Source: Fen-1245 sp963835535 (GTDB lineage Bacteria > Gemmatimonadota > Gemmatimonadetes > Gemmatimonadales > JACORV01). From it: a stretch of DNA of 64,000 nt. How positions within the stretch are numbered: position 1 is the stretch's first letter; each line of letters starts with the position of its first letter. The stretch covers positions 434,001 to 498,000 of the forward strand of contig CAWIFL010000002.1 of assembly GCA_963835535.1 (NCBI GenBank), in the 5' to 3' direction. Position numbers and translations under genes: made by a program. The notes under the pieces were generated by a model. That model saw only the letters and a program-made list of their open reading frames with translations, had not been told where the DNA came from and searched no databases. This document shows positions 39,756-47,607 of this stretch, in pieces.

Positions 39756-40703
39756 ATGCCCCCCCGAGAGCACCGGCTGCCCCGCCCGGTCCGGACCGTT
39801 CCCCTCCTGCTGATCGTCGCCGGGGGCCTGCTGCGGCCGGCGGACGCCGTCGGGCAACCGGCGGTCGCCTCCGACTTGTGGCGGCTCGCCGCCGGAACCT
39901 TGGTCGTGCCACCCGCGCTCGCCGACGACGGCTCGGCGGCGCTCTGGACGCCGGCGGTGCGACTCTCCCCTTCCGGGGCGGGCATGCTCCTGGCCATCGA
40001 GGCCATTCACTCCCCGTCCGAGATCGGCATCAACGGCGGCGTCGCCAGCCTGGCCGTCCGCGCCGGTTCTTTCGGGACGGTGAACGTGGTGTACGGCCGC
40101 ATGGGGGTGGACGGGCTGGTGCGGACCGAGACGAGTCCGGAGGCGATCGGCGGGGACATCGCGGTCTACAACGAGGTCCTGTCGGTCGGTCTGGCCCGCG
40201 CCATCGGCTCGGGCTTCACGGCCGGGATCGCGGCGCGCTCGCTGTCCGGTCGGCTCGACATCGTCAGCGCCTCGCAGGTGGGGCTGGACCTCGGCCTGCG
40301 CTACGCCGGCGCGTCGGGGTTCTCTTTCGGCGTCGCCACGCGGTTCTTCGACCCGGCGCTGCGTGCGTCGGAATCCGCGGCGAGCTACAGCGCGGCGGTG
40401 TCGTACCGCACGGCGGAGGGCCAGGCCTGGGGGACGACGGCGGACCTCCGCTTCTGGTACGGTGCGGGCTGGGCGCACGGCGAGGGGATGCAGCACCTGC
40501 TCACGGCGGGCCTCGGCCTCGGCGGGGTCGCCGAAGTGGACGTCGGCGCCGCGCGCGAGGAGACGGCCGGCTTCGAGGTCTGGCGGAGCCGGTTCGGCGT
40601 CTCCCTCGACGTCGGGCGCTACCGCGTGTACCTCGGGCGGGACGGCGGCGTCAACGGGTTCGGCGCGACGTACCGGTTCGGCCTGACGGCGGGGATGACG
40701 TGA
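39756..40703 (+). CDS. outer-membrane beta-barrel protein (PorV/UPF0164-like)
   Basis: A 315-residue protein. A signal peptide (PVRTVPLLLIVAGGLLRPA, cleavage near AVGQPA) is followed by alternating hydrophobic strands with Gly and aromatic residues (LSVGLARAIGSGFTAGIAAR, FSFGVATRFFDPAL) and a C-terminal strand GATYRFGLTAGMT. This fits an outer-membrane barrel of the PorV/UPF0164 kind. Start 39756 is chosen from the signal peptide and promoter geometry. The rlmN start overlaps its stop (GTGA). Confidence 0.75.
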   Translation: MPPREHRLPRPVRTVPLLLIVAGGLLRPADAVGQPAVASDLWRLAAGTLVVPPALADDGSAALWTPAVRLSPSGAGMLLAIEAIHSPSEIGINGGVASLAVRAGSFGTVNVVYGRMGVDGLVRTETSPEAIGGDIAVYNEVLSVGLARAIGSGFTAGIAARSLSGRLDIVSASQVGLDLGLRYAGASGFSFGVATRFFDPALRASESAASYSAAVSYRTAEGQAWGTTADLRFWYGAGWAHGEGMQHLLTAGLGLGGVAEVDVGAAREETAGFEVWRSRFGVSLDVGRYRVYLGRDGGVNGFGATYRFGLTAGMT

Positions 40704-41809
40704 GCACGCTCCTCGACCTCGCGCCCGAAGCGGCCGCGGCCGCGCTGGGCGAGTGGCTGGCCGCGCGCGGGGAAGCACCCTACCGCCTGTCGCAGCTCGT
40801 GCCCCGCCTCTGGCAGCGCCCCGTCGCGAGCTGGGCCGCGGCGATGGAGCTGCCGCACGCCCTGCGTCAGGCGCTCGATGCCGAGTGGCCGCTGCCGCGG
40901 CTCGAGCTCGAGACGAGCCAGGAATCCGCCGACGGGACGCGGAAGTTCCTGTGGCGCCTGCCCGACGGCGAGGCGATCGAGTCGGTGCTGATTCCGGAGG
41001 GGTCGCGCCGCACGCTGTGCATCTCGTCGCAGGCCGGGTGTCCCCTGCGCTGCGCCTTCTGCGCGACGGGGACGATGGGCCTCAAGCGGAACCTCGAGGC
41101 GTGGGAGATCGCGGCACAGGTCCGCGCGCTGCTGCTCGCGCCGGAGCCGGTCAAGCCCACGAACGTCGTGTTCATGGGGATGGGGGAGCCGCTGCTCAAC
41201 TGGCCGGCGGTGGACGCCGCGCTCACGTTGCTCAACCATCCCGAGGCGCTCGGCATCGGCGCGCGCCACATCACCGTTTCGACCGTCGGGATCCTCCCCG
41301 CCCTGGCCAAGCTCGCGAAACGTCCGGAGCAGTTCCGCCTCGCGGTGTCGCTCCACGCGCCGACCAGCGCCACGCGGCTGTCCCTCATGCCGATCGAGAA
41401 GCGCTACCGGCTCCCCGACGTGCTCGAGGCGATCAAGGCGTTCCAGCGGCGGGTGACGTTCGAGTACGTGCTGATCGAGGGGGTGAACGATCGCGACGAG
41501 GATCTCGCCGCCCTCGCCCGCATCGCGAAGCAGGCCGGCGCCCTGGTCAATCTGCTGCCGCTGCATCCCGGCGGCGCGCCACAGTTCGTGCCCGCGTCGC
41601 GGCACCGGCTCGCGTGGTTCGCGGGGGCGCTGCGGCGGCGCGGGGTCGAAGCCGTGGCGCGGCGCAGCCGCGGCCTCGACATCGCGGCCGCGTGCGGCCA
41701 GCTACGAGTGGCGCGCGGCGAGGCGGGCGGCGAAGTCGCGGCCGATGCGCACCGTGACGTCCACGAGGCGGCCGGCATCGGGAAGCTGCCGGACCGCGCC
41801 GACGCCTAG
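40700..41809 (+). CDS. rlmN: 23S rRNA (adenine2503-C2)/tRNA methyltransferase RlmN
   Basis: A 369-residue radical SAM enzyme that methylates A2503 of 23S rRNA and A37 of some tRNAs. The cluster cysteines are in CPLRCAFCATGTMG, and the C-terminal catalytic cysteine is in IAAACGQLR. GGE-like VFMGMGEPLLN and the HAPTSATRLSLMP block are present. It starts at GTG 40700, coupled to the barrel gene. Its last 36 codons run past the conserved end and overlap the convergent LytR_C gene by 108 bases. Confidence 0.95.
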   Translation: MSTLLDLAPEAAAAALGEWLAARGEAPYRLSQLVPRLWQRPVASWAAAMELPHALRQALDAEWPLPRLELETSQESADGTRKFLWRLPDGEAIESVLIPEGSRRTLCISSQAGCPLRCAFCATGTMGLKRNLEAWEIAAQVRALLLAPEPVKPTNVVFMGMGEPLLNWPAVDAALTLLNHPEALGIGARHITVSTVGILPALAKLAKRPEQFRLAVSLHAPTSATRLSLMPIEKRYRLPDVLEAIKAFQRRVTFEYVLIEGVNDRDEDLAALARIAKQAGALVNLLPLHPGGAPQFVPASRHRLAWFAGALRRRGVEAVARRSRGLDIAAACGQLRVARGEAGGEVAADAHRDVHEAAGIGKLPDRADA

Positions 41810-42145
41810 CGCCGCGGCGACCCGCGCCGCGCCGTCGGGCGTGCCGCGCCGGACCAGCACCTGAGTGGAATCCACCACCGCACCGGTATCCGAGCCGAAA
41901 TAGACGACGTCGATCCCGGCGTCCCGCAGCAGTCGGGTCGCCGCGCGGGCCAGCCCCACCGCCTGCGTGGTGTTGAGGACTTCCACGACGACGCGGTCCC
42001 GATCTCCGGGGACCGGACGCGCGAGGCTCGCGTCCTCCCGGTGACCGAGGTGCCACCAGACCGAGAGGCCGGCCGCCGCGAGGCCGACGGCGATCAGCGC
42101 GACGACGACGAGCCGACCGCGACCAGTGCGTTCCAGAATGCCCAT
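41702..42145 (-). CDS. LytR C-terminal domain protein
   Basis: A 147-residue protein with one N-terminal membrane helix (GRLVVVALIAVGLAAAGLSVW) and a LytR_C domain (VVVEVLNTTQAVGLARAATRLLRDAGIDVVYFG broken by the usual turn). LytR_C domains are found at the end of cell-wall polymer ligases and as stand-alone envelope proteins near yqeK. It overlaps yqeK by 52 bases on the same strand. Confidence 0.85.
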   Translation of the reverse strand: MGILERTGRGRLVVVALIAVGLAAAGLSVWWHLGHREDASLARPVPGDRDRVVVEVLNTTQAVGLARAATRLLRDAGIDVVYFGSDTGAVVDSTQVLVRRGTPDGAARVAAALGVGAVRQLPDAGRLVDVTVRIGRDFAARLAARHS

Positions 42146-42672
42146 GTCTCCTCGGCGATGAGGCCGCCCTCCTTGAGACGCCATCCGATGCGTCGCGCCG
42201 CCACGTCGCGGAGCACCGCGGCGGGCTCGGCGGGGACGCGGGCCGAGAGCGCGTCGAGGTTGGCCCGGTCGTAGGGGCGTCCGGGCTCGAGGTAATCGGC
42301 CAGGTACAGCATCCGCCCCGCCTCGTCCCACCCGGCGTACCCGAGCGAATGAAAGCGCACGGCGTCGAGGACGCCGGCGTCCCGCTCGCCGCCGGCCGCC
42401 GCGGCCGAGGCGGCCGCCGGCCCGTGCCAGGTCTTGAGTGGCCAGACGGCGCTGGGCTCGTAGCGCTTCAGCACCGTCTCGTCCGCGTCGCGCAGCGCGT
42501 CGTGCAGGAGCGCCGCCCGCCGCCACCGGCCGGCCTCCGCCTCGCCCACATCCCGCGCGCGGGCCCACGCCTCGAGCAGGTCCACCACCCGGGCGATGTG
42601 CGCGAGGCGCCGCTCAGCGACCACGGACCAGGGCGGCATGGCCGCCCGCACGTCATCCGGCGACGTGGCCAT
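42094..42672 (-). CDS. yqeK: YqeK-like HD domain protein (symmetrical Ap4A hydrolase family)
   Basis: A 192-residue HD-domain protein. Metal ligands are suggested by AHIARVVDLLEAWA, LLHDALRDADE, the later FHSLGYAGWDE and LYLADYLEPGRPYD, as in YqeK, which hydrolyses diadenosine tetraphosphate. ATG 42672 overlaps the panC stop by 20 bases. yqeK is usually next to nadD and rsfS; neither is here, but the LytR_C neighbour keeps part of that order. Confidence 0.8.
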   Translation of the reverse strand: MATSPDDVRAAMPPWSVVAERRLAHIARVVDLLEAWARARDVGEAEAGRWRRAALLHDALRDADETVLKRYEPSAVWPLKTWHGPAAASAAAAGGERDAGVLDAVRFHSLGYAGWDEAGRMLYLADYLEPGRPYDRANLDALSARVPAEPAAVLRDVAARRIGWRLKEGGLIAEETWAFWNALVAVGSSSSR

Positions 42673-43528
42673 CGCCCTCCAGTCCTTCACCGAGCACCAC
42701 GTTGTCTATGAGCCGCGTGCCGCCGACGCGCGCCGCCACCGCGAGCACCGTCGCCGCGTCGGCCACCTCCACCGGCGCCAGGTCGTCCGCGGCGGCGCAC
42801 GCCACATAGTCGGGCGTGACGCCCCGCTGCCCCGCGAGCGCGCCGCGCGCCGCTTCCGCGATCGCCGCGGCGCGACGCTCGCCCCCGCGGTAGGCCTCGA
42901 CCCCGCGGCACAGCGCCCGGTACAGCACGGTCGCGGCGGCGCGCGCCGGAGGCTCGAGATAGACGTTCCGCGACGACAGCGCCAGGCCGTCCTGCTCGCG
43001 CACCGTGGGCGCGACCACGATGGCCACGGGCAGATTGAGATCCCGCACCATCGCGCGGATCAGCGCCGCCTGCTGGAAGTCCTTCCGGCCGAAGACCGCC
43101 ACGTCCGGCTCCACCAGCGCGAACAGCTTCAGGACCACGGTGAGGACGCCGGCGAAATGGCCCGGCCGGCTCGCCCCCTCGAGCCGCTCGCCCGCCGGGC
43201 CTGGCGAGACGGTGACGCGGGGCGGCTCCGGGTACATCGCGCTCGCCTCCGGCATCCACAGCAGATCCACGCCCGAGCGCTCCGCCAGTCCCCGATCGCG
43301 CACCGGATCCCGCGGATAGCGCGCGAAGTCCTCGCCCGCCCCGAACTGCAGCGGGTTGACGAAGATGCTCATCAGCGCGAGATCGGCGCGCGCGCGAGCC
43401 GCCTGGACCAGCGACAGGTGCCCCTCGTGCAGCGCGCCCATCGTGGGCACGAAACCGACCCGCCGCCCGCCGCGCTTCGCGTCGCGGACGCAGGCGCGCA
43501 CGTCCTCGAGCGCGACGACGACGTCCAT
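42653..43528 (-). CDS. panC: pantothenate synthetase
   Basis: A 291-residue ATP-dependent ligase joining pantoate and beta-alanine. Motifs are VGFVPTMGALHEGHLSLV (HIGH-type), FVNPLQFGAGEDFARYPR, FGRKDFQQ and LSSRNVYL (KMSKS-type). Seven bases after panB in the same direction. The chain has the usual length of the family. Confidence 0.97.
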   Translation of the reverse strand: MDVVVALEDVRACVRDAKRGGRRVGFVPTMGALHEGHLSLVQAARARADLALMSIFVNPLQFGAGEDFARYPRDPVRDRGLAERSGVDLLWMPEASAMYPEPPRVTVSPGPAGERLEGASRPGHFAGVLTVVLKLFALVEPDVAVFGRKDFQQAALIRAMVRDLNLPVAIVVAPTVREQDGLALSSRNVYLEPPARAAATVLYRALCRGVEAYRGGERRAAAIAEAARGALAGQRGVTPDYVACAAADDLAPVEVADAATVLAVAARVGGTRLIDNVVLGEGLEGDGHVAG

Positions 43529-43535
43529 GCGGTCG

Positions 43536-44351
43536 CTAGAAGGAGTGCTCGGCGTCCGGGTAGGCGCCGCGCCGCACCTCGTCGCCGTAGCGGGCGACGG
43601 CGCCCCGGACGTCATCCGCGAGCGACGCGTAGCGCTTGAGGAACTTGGGCGCGAAGGCGTCGTTGAGGCCGAGCAGATCGGGAAGCACCAGCACCTGGCC
43701 GTCGCAGCGCGGGCCGGCGCCGATGCCGATGGTCGGGACGGCGCGCGCGGCCGTGACGGAGGCCGCCAGCGAAGCCGGCACCAGCTCGAGGACGATCGAG
43801 AATACGCCGGCCGCCTCCAGCGCCGCCGCGTCGCTTTCGATCCGGCGCGCCGCCTCCTGGTCCCGCCCCTGCACCCGGTACCCGCCGAGCGCGTGCACCG
43901 ACTGCGGGGTGAGGCCGAGGTGCCCCATCACCGGAATGCCGATCTCCACCAGCGCGCGCACCGTGTCCGCCATCGCCGCGCCGCCCTCCAGCTTCACCGC
44001 GCTCGCCCCCGTCTCCTGCATCACCCGGCCGGCGTTCCGGATCGCGTCCTCGCGGCCGACCTGGTAGGAGAGGAACGGCAGGTCCACCACCAGCAGCGCC
44101 CGACGGACCCCGCGCCGCACCGCGCGCGCGTGGTAGATCATCTGCTCCAGCGTCGCCGAGAGCGTGGAGGGTTCCCCGCACAGCACCTGGTTCACCGAGT
44201 CGCCCACCAACACGCAATCCACGCCCGCCTCGTCCACCAGCCGGCCGAACAGCGCGTCGTAGGCGGTCACGACGACGATCCGGCGCCCCGCGGCCTTCCA
44301 CGCGAGGAAATCCCGCGTGGTGACGGGGGCGTCCTTCGATGGGGTGGACAT
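43536..44351 (-). CDS. panB: 3-methyl-2-oxobutanoate hydroxymethyltransferase
   Basis: A 271-residue TIM-barrel enzyme making ketopantoate from ketoisovalerate. Mg ligands are in VLVGDSVNQVLCG and LLVVDLPFLSY, and the catalytic Glu is in SIVLELVPASL; GIGAGPRCDGQVLVLPDLLG closes the barrel. It starts panB-panC-yqeK-LytR_C, all leftward. Its upstream gap is a repeat-rich inverted element rather than a plain promoter. Confidence 0.97.
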   Translation of the reverse strand: MSTPSKDAPVTTRDFLAWKAAGRRIVVVTAYDALFGRLVDEAGVDCVLVGDSVNQVLCGEPSTLSATLEQMIYHARAVRRGVRRALLVVDLPFLSYQVGREDAIRNAGRVMQETGASAVKLEGGAAMADTVRALVEIGIPVMGHLGLTPQSVHALGGYRVQGRDQEAARRIESDAAALEAAGVFSIVLELVPASLAASVTAARAVPTIGIGAGPRCDGQVLVLPDLLGLNDAFAPKFLKRYASLADDVRGAVARYGDEVRRGAYPDAEHSF

Positions 44352-44390
44352 GCTCGGAAGGGTAACCGAATGCAGAAGCGGAAGCCAGAT

Positions 44391-44529
44391 AAGTTGCCAG
44401 ACGGCAAGCCCTGCAGTGGTTGCCAGTCGAGAGCCGTCGGAGGGCAGGCCACTTGCCAGTACTTGCGCCTGGCCTGCCATCTCACCGCCTGCCTCTGGTA
44501 ACCCCTTCCTCCTTGCCGTCTGGGAACTT
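44391..44529. repeat. 139-bp inverted-repeat element between folK and panB
   Basis: The outer arms 44391-44408 and 44512-44529 pair over 18 bases with one mismatch. An inner perfect 9-bp stem (44443-44451 with 44470-44478) lies between them. TTGCCAG occurs three times on the plus strand in the left half. No open frame fits across it. It fills most of the 197-base gap and could fold into a cruciform or act as terminator/attenuator for folK transcripts before panB. Confidence 0.7.
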
Positions 44530-44548
44530 CACTGCTGTCCGGGCACTG

Positions 44549-44977
44549 CTAGCCGTTCTCCGCCGGCGCATGGACTCCCAGTTGGCGCAGCTCGCGCAGC
44601 CAGAACTCGCGGTTCGGCAATTCCGGGTGCGGCACGACGAGCCTCGTCCCGCGGATGGTCCGCCCGCCGTACAGCACGATGTCGCAGTCGAGGGTGCGCG
44701 GGCCCCACCGCTCGCGGCGCACGCGCCCCTCGGCCTGCTCGAGCGCGAGCAGCGCCTCGAGCAGCGCGAGCGGCTCGAGCGTCGTCTCCACCAGCAGCAT
44801 CTGGTTGAGGTAGGGACCCTGGGCGACGGGACCGAGCGGCGCTGTCTCCTCGACGTCGGAGGCCGCGAGCAGCCTGGTCAGCGGCAGCCGGGCGATGGCC
44901 GCGCGGGCGCGGGCGAGAATGGCCGAGCGGTCGCCGAGATTCGAGCCGAGGGCGATCGCCGCCCGCTCAACGCCCAT
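44549..44977 (-). CDS. folK: 6-hydroxymethyl-dihydropterin pyrophosphokinase
   Basis: A 142-residue HPPK for folate synthesis. Signatures: ALGSNLGDR, YLNQMLLVET, RRERWGPRTLDCDIVLYG and VVPHPELPNREF. It overlaps folB by 11 bases. The ATP- and pterin-binding residues are all in their expected blocks. Confidence 0.96.
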   Translation of the reverse strand: MGVERAAIALGSNLGDRSAILARARAAIARLPLTRLLAASDVEETAPLGPVAQGPYLNQMLLVETTLEPLALLEALLALEQAEGRVRRERWGPRTLDCDIVLYGGRTIRGTRLVVPHPELPNREFWLRELRQLGVHAPAENG

Positions 44978-45338
44978 CGCGCGTGCGCTCGATCACCACC
45001 TCGACCGCGTCGAGGGGACCCGCGATCGGCGCGTGGGGCTTGCGGGCGGCGACGCGCACGCGCTCCACGCCGTCCAGCGTGAGCGCCTTCGCCGCGATCC
45101 GCTCGCAGAGGCCTTCGAGCAGGCGATGATGGCTCGTGCCCACGGTCTCAGACACCAGCCGGTACAGCGTGCGGTAGTCGAGCAGGGCGCGCGGCGAGTC
45201 CGTCTCTCCCACCTGCCGGAGCGACAGATAGACGGTGAGGTCGAGCTCCAGCGGCTGGGGGATGCTCTCTTCGTGGGGCAGCAGCCCGACGAGCGTGTGG
45301 AACCGCATTCCCCGGAGCGTGATGGCGTCGTGCGGCAT
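44967..45338 (-). CDS. folB: dihydroneopterin aldolase
   Basis: A 123-residue tunnelling-fold enzyme acting one step before FolK. It shows ITLRGMRFHTLVGLLPHE, the substrate Glu region LLEGLCERIAAKAL and the C-terminal ARKPHAPIAG block with its catalytic Lys. Located 12 bases after trpA, continuing the leftward operon. Confidence 0.95.
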   Translation of the reverse strand: MPHDAITLRGMRFHTLVGLLPHEESIPQPLELDLTVYLSLRQVGETDSPRALLDYRTLYRLVSETVGTSHHRLLEGLCERIAAKALTLDGVERVRVAARKPHAPIAGPLDAVEVVIERTRDGR

Positions 45339-45350
45339 CGTGCCTCAAGC

Positions 45351-46147
45351 CTACGCCCGCGCGCGCCGCCCGTCCAGCGCCGCGCGGACCGTGCCGAGCC
45401 AGGCGAGCGCCTCCGCCGCGCCGCCGCGCGCCATCCGGGAGACCACCGCGCTCCCGATCACCACCCCGTCGGCGACGTCCGCGACCGCACTTGCCTGCGC
45501 CGGTGACGAGACGCCGAAGCCCACCGCGATGGGGAGGTCGCTGACGGCGCGCAGGGACGCGACCTGCGCGCCGAGCATGCTGGAGAGCTCGCCGGACTCG
45601 CCGGTGACGCCGAGACGCGCGATCAGATAGAGGAATCCCTCGCTGCGCTCGGCGATCGCGCGCCGGCGCGCCGCGGGCGTCGTCGGGGCCACCAGCCGCA
45701 CGAGCGGCAGCCCCGCCGAGCGCAGCTCCCGCTCCACCGCGTCGTCGGCGCCGACCGGCAGGTCCGTCACGAGCAGTCCCGACGCCCCCGCACGCTTCGC
45801 GTCCGCCGCGAACCGCGCGGGGCCCCGCGCCAGCACCGGGTTCAGGTAGGTGAAGACGACGACCGGCAGGTCCGTGCGCGAGCCGGCCAGCAGCTCGAGC
45901 GTCCGCGCCAGGGTCGTCCCCCCTGCAGCGCGGCGTGCGTGCTCGCCTGGATCGTGGGTCCGTCGGCCACCGGATCGCTCCACGGCACGCCCAGCTCCAC
46001 GACGTCGGCGCCGGCCGCCGCCGCGCCGCGGAGGAACGCCGTCGTCTCGCCGGGGCCGGGATACCCGGCCGTGATGTACGGGATCAGGGCCGTCCGCCGT
46101 GCCGCGCGGAGCTCGGCCAGGCGCGCCGCGAGGGCGCCGTCAGACAA
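45351..46147 (-). CDS. trpA: tryptophan synthase alpha chain, interrupted by a -1 frameshift
   Basis: Two overlapping frames make one TrpA. The first (TTG 46147) covers about residues 1-77 and includes VVELGVPWSDPVADGPTIQA with the catalytic Glu and Asp. At a run of six G (plus 45918-45923) the sense leaves this frame; the second frame continues with TTLARTLELL, VVFTYLNPVLARG and GFGVSSPAQASAV to the stop at 45351. Reading one G twice gives LQGGTTLARTLELL, exactly what the family expects. Either one G is missing from the assembly, the gene is broken, or a -1 slip occurs. It overlaps the HD-GYP gene by 8 bases. Confidence 0.88.
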
Positions 46148-47606
46148 AGTAGTCGGAGACGCGAATCCCGTACTTGTCGGGATTCGTGACCTTGATGATG
46201 CTGCGCACGAAGTTCCCCGAAGCGTCCTGCAGGGCGAGGTCCGCCACGTGCCCGGGGTAGATGACCGCGCCCGCCGCGTCCGAGACGATGCGCACCATCG
46301 GCCGGTGGATCACGTCGGGGTTCGGGTTCGCCGCCGTGACGATCGCCAGCTCGTAGCTGTCGAGGATCACCGTCGTCCCGACCGGATAGACGCCGATCAG
46401 GTTGATGAACGCCTTCACCAGGATCGTGTCGTACCCGCGCTTCGGGTTCTCGATCATCTCCTTGAGGACCGAGTCGGGCTGGATCGGCATGGTCTGGTAG
46501 GCGCGCCGCGAGGTCGCGGCGTCGAACCCGTCGGCCACCGCGATGATCTTCGAGAAGATGGAGAGCTCCCGGGCGCGCACCGACTTCGGGTAGCCCGTCA
46601 GATCGACCTTCATGTGGTGCTCGTACGTGCCGATCATGCTGCGGTAGGGCACCTCACCGTAGCCGCGCAGCCCGAACAGCGTGAGCACGCCGAGCCACGG
46701 ATGGGCCTGCATGATCCGCCATTCCTCTTCGTCGAGGCTGCCCTGCTTGTTGAGCACCTCGAGCGGCACGCGGGACTTGCCGACGTCGTGGAACAGCGCC
46801 GCCATCCCCAGGTCGTAGAGCTGCAGCTTGCTGAGGCCGAGCTTCCGGCCGAGGGCGACCGAGAAGATGCAGACGTTGACCGAGTGCGTGAAGGTGTAGT
46901 CGTCGTAGTCGCGCAGGGTGGTCAGGCCGAGGAGCGAGGTCTCCTCGGACAGCACCTGGTCCACGATGGCCTGCACCGCGCGCTTGACCTTCTTCACGCT
47001 GGCAGTGCGCCCCATCCGCACCGAGTTGATCACTTCCTTGGTGACCGCCACCGAGCGCTGGTAGGTGCGCTTCGACTGCTCCTTGGCGCGCTCCTCCTCC
47101 TCCTCGTTGACCTCCGACTCCATCGGCGGTTCGATGACGACGTGGGTGACGCCGGCGTCCTGCAGCTTGTTGGCGAGGTCGAAGAACCGGTTCGCGCTCT
47201 CGCGCGACGACATGGTCAGGACCAGGGACAGGAACGACGTCCACTCGCGCCGGTCGACGCCGTCCACCACCCGCACCACGCCGACGCCCACCGCCCTGAG
47301 GATGCTCAGGATGTGGGAGAACGAGGCGTAGTTGTCGAGGTCGAGCCGCAGCCGCGTCTGGTTGACGAAGATGAACTCGCCGGTGAGGCGCACTTCGACC
47401 TCGTGCTCCCGCTCCAGGATCTGGTTCACCGACGTGGTCAGGTCCTCGAGCGACTTCTGGACCTGGCTGTTCTCCAGCGGATAGAGCTTGAGCGAGCGGA
47501 GCGCGGTGTACAGCAGCACGAGGAAGGCGCGGCCCGCCCCCCGGATGTACCCATCCGTGGTCTGGATCGAGTCGACGACCGACGGTCGGTGTCCCGGTCC
47601 CGTCAT
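46140..47606 (-). CDS. HD-GYP domain protein
   Basis: A 488-residue cytoplasmic protein. An N-terminal module (about 20-150) is shared with the HEAT protein encoded next door. The C-terminal HD-GYP phosphodiesterase domain has FTHSVNVCIFSVALGRKLGL, FHDVGKSRVPLEVLNKQG and EHHMKVDLTGYPKS; the GYP triplet is intact as TGYP, so c-di-GMP or cGAMP hydrolysis is possible. A coiled acidic stretch (EVNEEEEERAKEQSKR) links the two parts. It is embedded between trpB and trpA. Confidence 0.88.
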   Translation of the reverse strand: MTGPGHRPSVVDSIQTTDGYIRGAGRAFLVLLYTALRSLKLYPLENSQVQKSLEDLTTSVNQILEREHEVEVRLTGEFIFVNQTRLRLDLDNYASFSHILSILRAVGVGVVRVVDGVDRREWTSFLSLVLTMSSRESANRFFDLANKLQDAGVTHVVIEPPMESEVNEEEEERAKEQSKRTYQRSVAVTKEVINSVRMGRTASVKKVKRAVQAIVDQVLSEETSLLGLTTLRDYDDYTFTHSVNVCIFSVALGRKLGLSKLQLYDLGMAALFHDVGKSRVPLEVLNKQGSLDEEEWRIMQAHPWLGVLTLFGLRGYGEVPYRSMIGTYEHHMKVDLTGYPKSVRARELSIFSKIIAVADGFDAATSRRAYQTMPIQPDSVLKEMIENPKRGYDTILVKAFINLIGVYPVGTTVILDSYELAIVTAANPNPDVIHRPMVRIVSDAAGAVIYPGHVADLALQDASGNFVRSIIKVTNPDKYGIRVSDYFV

Positions 47607-47607
47607 C

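Noticed and set aside
45351..46147. Two separate short genes in place of trpA
   Set aside because: The two frames together give one continuous TrpA with an exact join at a homopolymer, so they are one gene.
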